From Pseudorhodoferax sp965279475 (GTDB lineage: Bacteria; Pseudomonadota; Gammaproteobacteria; Burkholderiales; Burkholderiaceae_C): a stretch of DNA of 64,000 bases. Where the stretch lies: assembly GCA_965279475.1 (NCBI GenBank), contig CBDIIA010000003.1, positions 1,302,001 through 1,366,000 on the forward strand. Direction: 5' to 3'. Numbering within the stretch: position 1 is the stretch's first letter; each line of letters starts with the position of its first letter. The position numbers were made by a program, and so were the translations under genes. Below are positions 43,103 to 52,386 of this stretch, piece after piece. Under the pieces are notes generated by a model. The model was not told where the DNA came from. It made no database searches and saw only the letters and a program-made list of their open reading frames with translations.

Positions 43103-43926
43103 GGGCTCAGCTCGTTGGTGAAATAGGCCTCCAGGCGCTTCAGCAGGCCCTGGTGGTCGGCCTCGGGCGCAAAGCGCTGGCCCAGGCGCAGGCGCACGAC
43201 GATCGGGAACTGCGGGCTGCGCCAGATCGGCCATTCCTTGCCGAGATACGGCGACGCGCACTCGATGATGACGGTCTGGATCGGCACCTGTGCCATGTGC
43301 GCCATCAGCGTCACGCCGGGGCGGAACGCGTTCACCGGCCGTCGCACGGTGCGGGTGCCTTCGGGGAACAGCACCAGCTGCCCGCCCTCCTGCAGGTTGG
43401 CGACGGCGCTGCGGATCATGCCGCGCGGCGGGTCGTTGCGGATGTAGCGCGCCAGCCGGGCGCCGGCGCCCAGAAAGGGGTTGCGCATCAGGCTCGCGCG
43501 CATGATGCAGATGCCGCGGGGTACCCGCGCGATCACCAGCAAGGCGTCGAGCATGCTCGGGTGGTTGGCGGCGATGATCAGGCCGCCGTCGTGGTTGAGC
43601 GCGTCCAGCGCGGCATAGTCGACGCGCATCAAGCCCAGCCACTGGGCGAACGCCCAGAAGCCGCGGTACACCGACGAGATCGCCGCGCGCCCGACCACCA
43701 GGCCGTGCTGGCGCGGCAGCAGCGGGTACAGCACGATGCACACGAGGTTCCAGGTCAGCGACATCAGGCCCAGGTGCAGCAGCATCACGTAGAACAGCGT
43801 GCACTGGACCAGTCGCTTGCACGCAGCCATCGCGCGCCGCAGCGGCTGCCCACGGGCCGGGCCGCGGCGTGCGCGCGGCGGCGTCTCCAGGTCTTGCGGC
43901 TGCGTGGCGTCGGCGGATGCACGCAC
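43099..43926 (-). CDS. 1-acyl-glycerol-3-phosphate acyltransferase-like (PlsC family)
   Basis: 275 aa from GTG 43926, or 243 aa from ATG 43830; neither has a clear ribosome site. Hydrophobic N-terminal stretch (QCTLFYVMLLHLGLMSLTW), catalytic NHPSMLD (HX4D), and FPEGTRTVRR (substrate-binding EGTR). Second acyltransferase of the cluster (ApeK/ApeD-like roles are uncertain). It lies 23 bases from the outer-membrane protein gene and overlaps the glycosyltransferase. Confidence 0.85.
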   Translation of the reverse strand: MRASADATQPQDLETPPRARRGPARGQPLRRAMAACKRLVQCTLFYVMLLHLGLMSLTWNLVCIVLYPLLPRQHGLVVGRAAISSVYRGFWAFAQWLGLMRVDYAALDALNHDGGLIIAANHPSMLDALLVIARVPRGICIMRASLMRNPFLGAGARLARYIRNDPPRGMIRSAVANLQEGGQLVLFPEGTRTVRRPVNAFRPGVTLMAHMAQVPIQTVIIECASPYLGKEWPIWRSPQFPIVVRLRLGQRFAPEADHQGLLKRLEAYFTNELSP

Positions 43927-43949
43927 GGCGCCGGGAGCGGGGCCGAACC

Positions 43950-44897
43950 TCAATCGCTCCCCGCCACGCGTTCGGAGGAGGTGGCCAGGATCCACGACAC
44001 GCCGATGCCGAAACTCAGGGCCGAGCGGCGCCGCATCAGCGGGCTGTCTTCGAACGTGGCACCGTCGAGCCGGTCGTAGCGCACGAAGGCGCCGACCCAG
44101 GTGTTGCCGAAGCGGCGCGAGGTGGCGGCCACGCTCTGCCAGCCGCCGTAGCCGGCCTTGGCCTCGTACACCGGCCGCGTGGCATTGGCATAGGCCGTGT
44201 CGACACCGTAGAAGTGCGCGTGGTACTTGCGGTCGGCGAACACCGGCCCGGTCAGCAGGCCGACGTTCCAGCGGCCGCTGCCGCCGCCGATGTCGAGGTT
44301 CAGGTTCGGCGAGAACGTGGTGCCGACGAACTTGGGCGAGCGCTGCAGCGTGAACGCGGCACGCAGCGGCAGCCGCAGGTCGAGCTTCCAGCGCTCCTGC
44401 TGCGAACGCGCCAGGTTGACGTTGAGGTTGGGGCCGATCTCGCCCAGGCCTTTCAGGTCGGGCATGCCACGGCGCGCGTCGTTGTCGTCGCTGCGGGCCG
44501 GGGCCGATGCGGCCACGCTGACGTCGACCTTCACCCGGTCGGTGTCGAGCAGCAGCGCCCGCGCGCCATCGCGGTCGGCCTTCAGGAAGGTGCCGCGGTA
44601 GACGATGTAGGGCAGCGGGAACGCGTAGTTCTGGCTGCGGTCCGAGCCGCGGTAGTCGGGCAGGCGCAGCCCGGCTGCACCGATGCCGAGCTCCCACAGC
44701 GGCTGGGTTTTGCTGGTATTGAGGCCGGCGTCGACGTCCGGGCCGGCGGCCACGGGCGTCTGGGCCCGACCCAGGCCGGGCAGGGCGGCGATGCCGAGCA
44801 CCAGCCACAAGGCCAAGGCAGCGTGGCGGGCCAGGGGCCGGGCAGGGCGAGGGAAACGCGTGAGACGTGGGGGAAATGGAGCAGCTGGCGCAAGCAT
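43950..44897 (-). CDS. MipA/OmpV-family outer-membrane protein
   Basis: 315 aa; signal peptide 1-46 (ALWLVLGIAALPGLGRAQ), then a predicted beta barrel with the MipA/OmpV features WELGIGAAGLRLPDYRGSDRSQNY and AKAGYGGWQSV, PLMRRRSALSFGIGVSWIL at the end. The family includes scaffold and porin-like proteins. First gene of the reverse pigment operon, so it may help place or anchor the pigment in the outer membrane; this is inference. Alternative upstream starts would add arginine-rich sequence. Confidence 0.82.
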   Translation of the reverse strand: MLAPAAPFPPRLTRFPRPARPLARHAALALWLVLGIAALPGLGRAQTPVAAGPDVDAGLNTSKTQPLWELGIGAAGLRLPDYRGSDRSQNYAFPLPYIVYRGTFLKADRDGARALLLDTDRVKVDVSVAASAPARSDDNDARRGMPDLKGLGEIGPNLNVNLARSQQERWKLDLRLPLRAAFTLQRSPKFVGTTFSPNLNLDIGGGSGRWNVGLLTGPVFADRKYHAHFYGVDTAYANATRPVYEAKAGYGGWQSVAATSRRFGNTWVGAFVRYDRLDGATFEDSPLMRRRSALSFGIGVSWILATSSERVAGSD

Positions 44898-45116
44898 GTT
44901 CGTGGAATGGTGTTGCCGGGCAAAGCAGCGCGCGCCAGGGAGGCGATACCGCCAGTGAAGATCTGACGAAAACGGCCGGATTGTAGCGACCCCCCTGGCG
45001 GTACACCCCTCTGCGCAGCAGTCGGACACCGTTGAAATCCCCCGTTGCATGGTGTCTGTGGCGGCGACGCCGCAAGCGCATCCAGCCGCTTGACATGCGC
45101 ACGCAATAATGGGTCG

Positions 45117-45884
45117 ATGCAACACGACCTGAAGCCCACGAAACCCGTGGCAGCGCTGGCACCCCACACACCGCTGGCGGCTTACTATGGCAACGAGGTC
45201 GAGCACGATCGGTTCCTGCGCCGCATCTTCGACGACACGGCGCCCGACTACGACCGCATCGAACGGGTGCTGGCGTTCGGCACCGGCCCGTGGTACCGGC
45301 GTTCGGCGCTGCGCCGCGCCGGCCTGTCGGCGGGGGCGCAGGTGCTGGACGTGGGCATCGGCACCGGCCTGGTGGCGCGCGAGGCGCTGGCCATCGTCGG
45401 GACCGGCGGCAGCGTCACCGGCGTCGATCCGAGCCCCGGCATGATGGGCCAGGTCACGCTGCCCGGTGTCGAACTGGTGCAGGGCCGCGCCGAGGCATTG
45501 CCCCGGCGGGACTGCAGTGCCAGCTTCGTCAGCATGGGTTATGCGCTGCGCCACATCGCCGACGTGCACCAGGCGTTCGGCGAGTTCTTCCGCGTGCTGC
45601 GGCCGGGCGGGCGGGTGCTGGTGCTGGAGATCACCAAACCGGAAGGGCGCATCGGCACCGCGTTGCTGAAGACCTACATGCGCACCGTGGTGCCGACCAT
45701 TGCCAAGGTTGTGGCACGGCGCACCGACACCTCGCAGCTGTGGCGCTACTACTGGGACACGATCGAGGCCTGCATCACGCCCGACCTGGTGCTGGCCGCC
45801 CTGCGCGATGCCGGCTTCCAGGACGTGCGGCGCCATGCCGAACTGGGCATCTTCTCGGAGTACATGGCGGTCAAGCCCGACTAA
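45117..45884 (+). CDS. UbiE/COQ5-like methyltransferase
   Basis: 255-aa class I SAM methyltransferase similar to ubiquinone/menaquinone methyltransferases: VLDVGIGTGLVAREAL (motif I, about 76-91), SMGYALRHIADVHQAF (post-I), and LRPGGRVLVLEITKPEG (motif III). Since a ring C-methylation or O-methylation of an aryl polyene is plausible, it probably acts on the head group. The ATG at 45117 is preferred over 45045. Divergent from the outer-membrane protein gene; its stop directly abuts the stop of the convergent halogenase with no base in between. Confidence 0.85.
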   Translation: MQHDLKPTKPVAALAPHTPLAAYYGNEVEHDRFLRRIFDDTAPDYDRIERVLAFGTGPWYRRSALRRAGLSAGAQVLDVGIGTGLVAREALAIVGTGGSVTGVDPSPGMMGQVTLPGVELVQGRAEALPRRDCSASFVSMGYALRHIADVHQAFGEFFRVLRPGGRVLVLEITKPEGRIGTALLKTYMRTVVPTIAKVVARRTDTSQLWRYYWDTIEACITPDLVLAALRDAGFQDVRRHAELGIFSEYMAVKPD

Positions 45885-47210
45885 TCACTCGGCCTTGACG
45901 ATGGTCTCGCCCTTCAGCAGCCCCATGTCGCGGGTGTTGAAGCGGTGCCGTTTCCAGCCTTCGAAGGTGCGGCGGAAGTTGCTGATCGACACGGCGTAGT
46001 AGATCACCTTGAACATGCGCAGCGCACCCCAGATCGGCGTGCCGCGGTAGATGTCGCCGGCCAGCAGCGACATCAGCCCTTCCTTCACGCGAAAGTGGTT
46101 CTGCGGGTGCATGAACATGTCGCGGATCGTCGGGTTGGTCACGCGGTAGATGAACCACGAGTACTCGCGCGGGCCCTTGCGCATATGGCGTTCGTACACC
46201 TGCCGTGCGGCCGCGTGCTCGGCCGGATGGTCGAGTGCCGTGGCCACCAGCTTGGCGCCGGCAAAGCCGCTCTGCATTGCCAGGAACACGCCCGACGAGA
46301 ACATCGGGTCGATGAAGGTGAAGGCATCGCCGACCATCAGGTAGCGGTCGCCGCTGGCGTGCGTGCTCGAGTACGAGAAGTTGCCTGTGGCGTGCACCGC
46401 GTCGTCGACCAGGGTCGCGTCCTTCAGCCGCTCGACCAGCACCGGGCAGGTGGCGATGGTGTCGTAGAAGAAGTCCTTCAGCGGCTTCTCGCGCGTCTTC
46501 AGGTAGTACGGCCAGCAGACGGCGCCCACGCTGGTGGTGCCGTCGGCCAGCGGGATGAACCAGAACCAGCCGTGCGGGAACCAGCAGATGCTGATGTTGC
46601 CCTCGCGCGTGCCGGCGAGGCGCTGGGCGTTGCGGAAGTGGCCGAACAGCGCCGTGCTGTTGTGGTCGGGGTTCTTCTGCTTGCTCTTGAACTTGTTGGC
46701 CAGCACCGTGTCGCGGCCGCTGGCGTCCACCACGAAGCGGGCACGCCAGCTGCGCTCGGTGCCGTCGTCGCAGCGTGCCAACACGTCGGCGCCATCGGCG
46801 TCGAAGGCGATGTCGCGCACCTTGCAGCCTTCGAGCGTCTCGGCGCCCATCTTGGCGGCGTTGCGGAACAGCAGCTCGTCCATCTCGGAGCGCCTCACCT
46901 GCCAGGCCGAGTCGAGCGCCTTGTCCCAGCCTTCGGCGAAGTCGACGTAGCTGCGGTGGTCGTGGTCGGGCGAGACGAACTCGATGCCGAACTTGGGCAT
47001 GCCGATCTTCTCGATCTGGTCGCGCACGCCGAGCTGGTCGAACAGCGCGACGTTGGCCGGCAGCAGCGATTCGCCGATGTGGAAACGCGGATGGTGCTCC
47101 TTCTCGACCAGCACCACCCGGCGCCCCTCGCGCGCCAGCAGCGCTGCGATGGTGGAGCCCGCCGGGCCTCCACCGACCACCATGACATCGCATTCCTGCC
47201 TAGCTTGCAT
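45885..47210 (-). CDS. Flavin-dependent halogenase-like oxidoreductase
   Basis: 441 aa. FAD motif VVGGGPAGST (11-20), RFHIGESLLP (42-51), the WxWxIP halogenase signature as GWFWFIP (214-220), and GDAFTFIDPMFSSGVFLAM near the middle-to-C-terminal half. Lys73 in MPKFG is where pyrrole/phenol halogenases carry their catalytic Lys. These point to an enzyme that halogenates an electron-rich aromatic ring carried on a carrier protein. Xanthomonadins are brominated aryl polyenes and their cluster has a halogenase, so this fits. NAD(P)H-flavin reductase is not encoded nearby. An alternative is a plain FAD monooxygenase. Confidence 0.82.
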   Translation of the reverse strand: MQARQECDVMVVGGGPAGSTIAALLAREGRRVVLVEKEHHPRFHIGESLLPANVALFDQLGVRDQIEKIGMPKFGIEFVSPDHDHRSYVDFAEGWDKALDSAWQVRRSEMDELLFRNAAKMGAETLEGCKVRDIAFDADGADVLARCDDGTERSWRARFVVDASGRDTVLANKFKSKQKNPDHNSTALFGHFRNAQRLAGTREGNISICWFPHGWFWFIPLADGTTSVGAVCWPYYLKTREKPLKDFFYDTIATCPVLVERLKDATLVDDAVHATGNFSYSSTHASGDRYLMVGDAFTFIDPMFSSGVFLAMQSGFAGAKLVATALDHPAEHAAARQVYERHMRKGPREYSWFIYRVTNPTIRDMFMHPQNHFRVKEGLMSLLAGDIYRGTPIWGALRMFKVIYYAVSISNFRRTFEGWKRHRFNTRDMGLLKGETIVKAE

Positions 47211-47277
47211 GACCTGGGTTCTCCTCGGGGTGTCGATTGGGGGATGTGGGGCTGCATTGTGCCGCGCAGCGCGGCTG

Positions 47278-48528
47278 CTAGAGAGGGCGTGCCGCAGCGT
47301 CGACCGCAGTCCCGCGTCGGCGGCCGACGAGGCTCAGCAACGGGCCGGTGGCGGCGGTCGTCAGCAGCGCCATGATGAGCAGCATCGTGAACAGCGCTGG
47401 CCCGATGAGCCCGGTGTCCAGCCCGACCTTGATGACGATCAGCTCCATCAGCCCGCGTGAGTTCATCAGTGCGCCGGTCGCCAGGCTTTCGCGCCAGCCG
47501 TAGCCGGCGATCCGGGCGCCAGCGGCAGCGCCGACGATCTTGCCGACGCAGGCCACGACGAGGATCAATGCCAGCGCGCCCAGGCCGGCACCGGCGAAGG
47601 CGCCGGCACTGGTGTTGAGGCCAGCCAGCGCGAAGAACAGCGGCATCAGCACCACGACGGACAAGGGCTCCAGCCGTTCTGCCAGCGCGTGGGTCAGCCG
47701 GTCGTCGCGGGGCAGGCTGATGCCGAAGAGGAAGGCGCCGAACACCGCGTGCAGGTGCAGCCACTCGGTCAGCATCGCGCAGGCAAACAAGCCGATCATC
47801 AGCACTGCCAGCACCGACGGCGTAGGCACGCCGTCGGGCGCGCTCCGGGCGATCAGGCGCAGCAGCAGCGGCCGCACGACCAGGAACACCACCGCGATCA
47901 CCAGCGCCAGGCCGAGCGCGATGCGCGCAAACTCCTGCAGGCCCGCACCGGCACTGGCCAGCGCGACCACCAGGGCGAGCAGCACCCAGGCCAGCGCGTC
48001 CACCACACCGGCCGCACCCAGCGACAGCTGGCCGATGCGGGTGCGTGTCATGTTGCGGTCCTTCAGGATGCGCGCCAGCACCGGGAACGCGGTAATCGAC
48101 AACGCCACGCCCATGAACAGCGCAAACGGCAGCAGCGCCACGCCCGCCGGCGCGAGCGAGGGATGCAGCAGCGGCGCGATCGCGATGCCAAGCACCATTG
48201 GCAGCGCCATGCTCGAGAGACCGACCCACGCGGCGGAGCGCAGCTGCGCGCCAAGGCCGCTGGGGGCCCGCAGCTCGGCACCGACGATGAACATGAACAG
48301 CACCACGCCGAGCGTGGCCAGCGAGGACAGCGCGGGCAGCGAGGCCGGCGGAAACAGCTGGGCATGCCACTGCGGCAGCAAGGCTCCCAGCACGGCCGGC
48401 CCGAGCAGCAGGCCGGCTGCCATCTCGCCGATCACCATCGGCTGGCCGAACGCACGCAGCACGAGGCCGCATGTACGGGCCGCCACCAGGATCACGGTGA
48501 TCTGCAGCAACAGATGGGTCAACGACAT
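47278..48528 (-). CDS. KefB/CPA2-type cation:proton antiporter
   Basis: 416-aa inner-membrane transporter with about 12 to 13 helices of the Na/H exchanger family (CPA2 branch). Family motif segments GEMAAGLLLGPAVLG (36-50) and ARILKDRNM. No C-terminal TrkA-N (RCK) domain is attached, so it lacks the regulatory part of KefB/KefC. 67 bases beyond the halogenase start, same strand; involvement in pigment production is not implied. The exact ion (K+ or Na+) is not determinable. Confidence 0.87.
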   Translation of the reverse strand: MSLTHLLLQITVILVAARTCGLVLRAFGQPMVIGEMAAGLLLGPAVLGALLPQWHAQLFPPASLPALSSLATLGVVLFMFIVGAELRAPSGLGAQLRSAAWVGLSSMALPMVLGIAIAPLLHPSLAPAGVALLPFALFMGVALSITAFPVLARILKDRNMTRTRIGQLSLGAAGVVDALAWVLLALVVALASAGAGLQEFARIALGLALVIAVVFLVVRPLLLRLIARSAPDGVPTPSVLAVLMIGLFACAMLTEWLHLHAVFGAFLFGISLPRDDRLTHALAERLEPLSVVVLMPLFFALAGLNTSAGAFAGAGLGALALILVVACVGKIVGAAAGARIAGYGWRESLATGALMNSRGLMELIVIKVGLDTGLIGPALFTMLLIMALLTTAATGPLLSLVGRRRGTAVDAAARPL

Positions 48529-48596
48529 GGCGAGCGTGGGGGCGGAAGAAGCGGGGCGAAAAAGGGAGGGCCCATTTTGCCTGCCTGTGCCCCGGC

Positions 48597-49466
48597 CTAT
48601 GCCGCCCGCACGCCGGATGCCGTCTCCATGGGCGGCAAGACGACCACCGCGTCGACCACATCGAGCGCATCGACTGCATCGCACGCATCGCCCGCGTCCG
48701 GCAACCAGTGCCGCAGGGCCGCGCGCAGGCCGTGCACCTCCCCCGTGGTGGCGAAGCGCAGGGTGCCAGGGCCGCCGGTCTTCAGCAGGCCCGCCTGCGA
48801 CAGCACGCGCCGCGTCTGCCGCGCGACCGGTGCGCCGTTGGAGACGATCGTCACCTGCGGCCCCAGCAGGCCGGCCAGCAGGTCATGCACCAGCACATAG
48901 TGGGTGCAGCCGAGCACCAGCGTGTCGATGGTGCCCAGGGTCTTGAGATGGTGGCGGCACAGCGCCTCGGCCGCGCTGCGGTCGCCGGTGGCGGCGATGC
49001 GGTCGATGGACTCGGCCAGGCCATCGCAGGCCTGCAGCACGAACCTGGCCTGGCCTTCGAGCGAAGCCAGCAAGCTCGCGAACTTGGCGCTGGCAAGCGT
49101 GCCTCGCGTAGCCATCACACCGATGCGTCCGCCTGGGCTGGCCGCCACAGCAGGTTTCAGCGCCGGTTCTACGCCGACGATCGCCCAGGCCGGGTGTTCC
49201 GCCCGCAGCGACGCGATGGCGGCCGCCGTGGCCGTGTTGCAGGCGATGACCAGCGCCTTGGCGTCGTGCGCGCGCAGGCCATGCGCGATGGCGCGCGAAC
49301 GGGTAAGCGCATGCGCCTCGCCGCGCTCGCCATAGGGCGCGTGGCCGCTGTCGTCGATGTAGACGAAATCCTCGTGCGGCAGCTCTGCGCGCAAGGCGCG
49401 CAGCACGCTCAGGCCGCCGATGCTGCTGTCGAACACGCCGATCGGGCGATCGGCGGGGCCGCTCAG
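48597..49466 (-). CDS. murI: Glutamate racemase
   Basis: Interconverts L- and D-glutamate for peptidoglycan. 289 aa. The two catalytic cysteines are in VIACNTATA and LVLGCTHYVL, and the N-terminal IGVFDSSIGGLSVL loop holds the substrate; the usual FDSGIGG has Ser in place of the first Gly. No ATG, GTG or TTG lies between the upstream stop and this loop. The best start is a CTG whose last two bases begin the fumarase TGA (CTGA), giving LSGPADRPIGVF. The C-terminus has a 30-residue Asp/Ala/Val-rich extension. Confidence 0.88.
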   Translation of the reverse strand: MSGPADRPIGVFDSSIGGLSVLRALRAELPHEDFVYIDDSGHAPYGERGEAHALTRSRAIAHGLRAHDAKALVIACNTATAAAIASLRAEHPAWAIVGVEPALKPAVAASPGGRIGVMATRGTLASAKFASLLASLEGQARFVLQACDGLAESIDRIAATGDRSAAEALCRHHLKTLGTIDTLVLGCTHYVLVHDLLAGLLGPQVTIVSNGAPVARQTRRVLSQAGLLKTGGPGTLRFATTGEVHGLRAALRHWLPDAGDACDAVDALDVVDAVVVLPPMETASGVRAA

Positions 49467-51016
49467 GCCGGGGTCAGCGCGATGGTCTTGAACTCGCCGG
49501 TGGCGATCTTCTTCTTCCACTCTGCAGGCCCCGTGATGTGTGCGCTGGTGCCGCCAGCGTCGACCGCCACCGTCACCGGCATGTCGACCACGTCGAACTC
49601 GTAGATCGCCTCCATGCCCAGGTCGGCGAAGCCCACCACCTTGGCGCTCTTGATCGCCTTGCTGACAAGGTAGGCGGCGCCGCCCACGGCCATCAGGTAG
49701 GCGCTCTTGTGCTTCTGGATCGCCTCGATCGCGACCGGGCCGCGCTCGGACTTGCCGATCATCGCGATCAGGCCGGTCTCGGCCAGCATCATCTCGGTGA
49801 AGCCGTCCATGCGGGTGGCGGTGGTCGGGCCGGCCGGGCCCACGGCCTCGTCGCGCACCGGGTCGACCGGGCCGACGTAGTAGATGACGCGGTTGGCAAA
49901 GTCGACGGGCAGCTTCTCGCCCTTGGCCAGCATGTCCTGGATGCGCTTGTGTGCGGCGTCGCGACCGGTCAGCATCTTGCCCGACAGCAGCAAGGTGTCG
50001 CCCGGCTTCCACGAGGCGACCTCGGTCCGGTCGAGCGTGTTCAGATCGACCTTGCGGCTCTTGTTGTAGTCGGGCGCCCAGGCCACGTTGGGCCACAGGT
50101 CGAGCGACGGCGGCGTCAGGTACACCGGGCCGCTGCCGTCCATCACGAAGTGCGCGTGCCGCGTGGCCGCACAGTTGGGGATCATCGCCACAGGCTTGCT
50201 GGCCGCGTGCGTGGGGTACATCTTGATCTTGACGTCGAGCACGGTGGTCAGGCCGCCCAGGCCTTGCGCGCCGATGCCTAAAGCGTTGACCTTCTCGTAC
50301 AGCTCCAGCCGCAGTTCCTCGACCTGGGTCAGTTTTTCGCCCTTGCCGGCCTTGGCCTGCAGCTCGTACATGTCCAGATCGTCCATCAGGCTTTCCTTGG
50401 CCATCAGCACGGCTTTCTCGGCGGTGCCGCCGATGCCGATGCCCAGCATGCCCGGTGGGCACCAGCCGGCGCCCATGGTTGGCACCGTCTTCAGCACCCA
50501 GTCGACCACCGAGTCGCCGGGGTTGAGCATGATCATCTTGCTCTTGTTCTCGCTGCCACCGCCCTTGGCGGCGACCGTCACTTCGACCGTGTTGCCGGGC
50601 ACCAGCTCGGTGAAGATCACCGCCGGCGTGTTGTCCTTGGTGTTCTTGCGGGCGAACTGCGGGTCGGCCACCACCGAGGCGCGCAGCGTGTTGTCGGGAT
50701 GGTTGTACCCGCGGCGCACGCCTTCGTTGATGGCGTCGTCGATGCCGCCGGTGAAGCCCTCCCAGCGCACGTCCATGCCGACCTTCAGGAACACGTTGAC
50801 GATGCCGGTGTCCTGGCAGATCGGGCGCTGGCCGGTCGCGCTCATCTTGCTGTTGGTCAGGATCTGCGCAATCGCGTCCTTGGCCGCAGCGCTCTGCTCG
50901 CGCGCATAGGCGCGCGCCAGGTGCGCGATGTAGTCGGTGGGGTGGTAGTAGCTGATGTACTGCAGTGCAGCGGCAACCGATTCGATCAGGTCGCCTTGCC
51001 GGATGGTCGTGGTCAT
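49463..51016 (-). CDS. Class I fumarate hydratase (iron-sulfur type)
   Basis: TCA-cycle enzyme that hydrates fumarate to malate, with an oxygen-sensitive 4Fe-4S cluster. 517 aa. Recognisable are PICQDTGIVNVF with a cluster cysteine, MIMLNPGDSVVDWVLK, and the beta-domain GPTTATRMDGFTEMML. Both halves (alpha and beta types) are fused as in E. coli FumA/FumB. The overlap with murI (4 bases) implies coupling. A heat- and oxygen-stable class II fumarase is encoded at 53965, so the cell has both types. Confidence 0.95.
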   Translation of the reverse strand: MTTTIRQGDLIESVAAALQYISYYHPTDYIAHLARAYAREQSAAAKDAIAQILTNSKMSATGQRPICQDTGIVNVFLKVGMDVRWEGFTGGIDDAINEGVRRGYNHPDNTLRASVVADPQFARKNTKDNTPAVIFTELVPGNTVEVTVAAKGGGSENKSKMIMLNPGDSVVDWVLKTVPTMGAGWCPPGMLGIGIGGTAEKAVLMAKESLMDDLDMYELQAKAGKGEKLTQVEELRLELYEKVNALGIGAQGLGGLTTVLDVKIKMYPTHAASKPVAMIPNCAATRHAHFVMDGSGPVYLTPPSLDLWPNVAWAPDYNKSRKVDLNTLDRTEVASWKPGDTLLLSGKMLTGRDAAHKRIQDMLAKGEKLPVDFANRVIYYVGPVDPVRDEAVGPAGPTTATRMDGFTEMMLAETGLIAMIGKSERGPVAIEAIQKHKSAYLMAVGGAAYLVSKAIKSAKVVGFADLGMEAIYEFDVVDMPVTVAVDAGGTSAHITGPAEWKKKIATGEFKTIALTPA

Positions 51017-51200
51017 GTGTCGTGGGGGTATGTGTTGTACGAACGCCCACGAATTATCGCCCGTGACCCCTCTCGGCGGCGCGCCGGTAGCGGCCTGCCA
51101 CCGGTCTGCCGTATCATCCGCCGCGGTTGGTTTTCAAAAGCGTATTCGAAGCAGTATGCCGAGCGGTGTGCCGCTTGTATAAAAAAGCGAGGGAGAAGAC

Positions 51201-52337
51201 ATGACGAGCTGGAACGTGAGCACGCGGATCTATGCCGCGTTTGCGCTGATCGCGGCGCTGGCGGTGGCGATCGCCACCATCGCGGTGTCGCGCCTGGGTA
51301 CGCTGGGGGCCGCCGCCGGGCAGAGTCCCGCGCAGCTGGCCGATGCCGCCGGCGCGGCGCGCCAGTGGCTGGTGGGCCTGGCCATCCTGGCGGTGTTGCT
51401 GAGCCTGTGGTTCGCCTGGGGCCTGGTGCGCAGCATCATCGTGCCGCTGGGCGAGGCCACGCTGATCGCCGAAACCGTTGCCTCGGGCGACCTGAGCCAG
51501 GACTTCGAGACCGAGCGCACCGGCGAGTTCGGCCGCCTGCTGGGCGCGCTGGGCACGATGGAGGACACGCTGACCGACCTGGTCGCCGGCATCAAGGGGT
51601 CGACCGAATCCATCACCGTCGCCTCGCGCGAACTGGCCGCCGGCAACAGCGACCTGTCGCAGCGCACCGAAGACCAGGCCGCCTCGCTGGAGCAGACGGC
51701 ATCGAGCGTGGAGCAACTGACGGCGACCGTGCGGCAGAACGCCGAACGCGCCCGCGCGGCCAGCGGCATGTCGGTCAACGCGTCGGACATCGCGCAGCGG
51801 GGCGGTGCCGTGGTGCACAGCGTCGTCGCCACGATGCAGGCGATCAGCGGCAGCTCGAAGAAGATCGCTGACATCATCGGCACCATCGAGGGCATCGCGT
51901 TCCAGACCAACATCCTCGCGCTGAACGCGGCCGTGGAAGCCGCCCGTGCCGGCGAACAGGGCCGCGGTTTCGCCGTGGTGGCGAGCGAAGTGCGCGCCCT
52001 GGCACAACGCAGTTCGGCCGCGGCGAAGGAGATCAAGGACCTGATCGGCGACTCGGTGCGCCAGGTCGACAGCGGCGCCACCCTGGTCGGCGAAGCCGGC
52101 CAGACCATGGAGCAGATCGTGCAGGCCGTGACCCGCGTGACCGACATGCTGGGCGAGATCTCGGTCGCGTCGGCCGAGCAGAGCGCCGGCATCGAGCAGG
52201 TGCACCTGGCGGTGTCGCAGATGGACACCGCGACGCAGCAGAACGCCGCCCTCGTGGAAGAGGCCGCGCAGGCGACGACGGCGCTGGCGGGTCAGGCGCA
52301 GGAACTGCAGCGGGCGGTGGACGCGTTCAAGTTGTAG
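51201..52337 (+). CDS. Methyl-accepting chemotaxis protein with minimal periplasmic part
   Basis: 378 aa. TM1 about 9-30 and TM2 about 53-75 are separated by only about 22 residues (SRLGTLGAAAGQSPAQLADAAG), far shorter than the usual 150-residue sensor. A HAMP linker follows (about 76-130), and the signalling tip GIAFQTNILALNAAVEAARAGEQG and GFAVVASEVRALAQRS are intact. Such receptors may sense via the membrane or through partner proteins. A ribosome site GGGAGAAG precedes the ATG. No che genes are adjacent. Confidence 0.93.
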   Translation: MTSWNVSTRIYAAFALIAALAVAIATIAVSRLGTLGAAAGQSPAQLADAAGAARQWLVGLAILAVLLSLWFAWGLVRSIIVPLGEATLIAETVASGDLSQDFETERTGEFGRLLGALGTMEDTLTDLVAGIKGSTESITVASRELAAGNSDLSQRTEDQAASLEQTASSVEQLTATVRQNAERARAASGMSVNASDIAQRGGAVVHSVVATMQAISGSSKKIADIIGTIEGIAFQTNILALNAAVEAARAGEQGRGFAVVASEVRALAQRSSAAAKEIKDLIGDSVRQVDSGATLVGEAGQTMEQIVQAVTRVTDMLGEISVASAEQSAGIEQVHLAVSQMDTATQQNAALVEEAAQATTALAGQAQELQRAVDAFKL

Positions 52338-52386
52338 GCGCGTGGGAGTGGGGGCGGGGTGGGGGATGGCATTCCTGCCACCCACC

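Noticed and set aside
45090..45110. TTGACA with AATAAT as a promoter of the UbiE-like methyltransferase
   Set aside because: The spacing is about 9 bases, too short for sigma-70.
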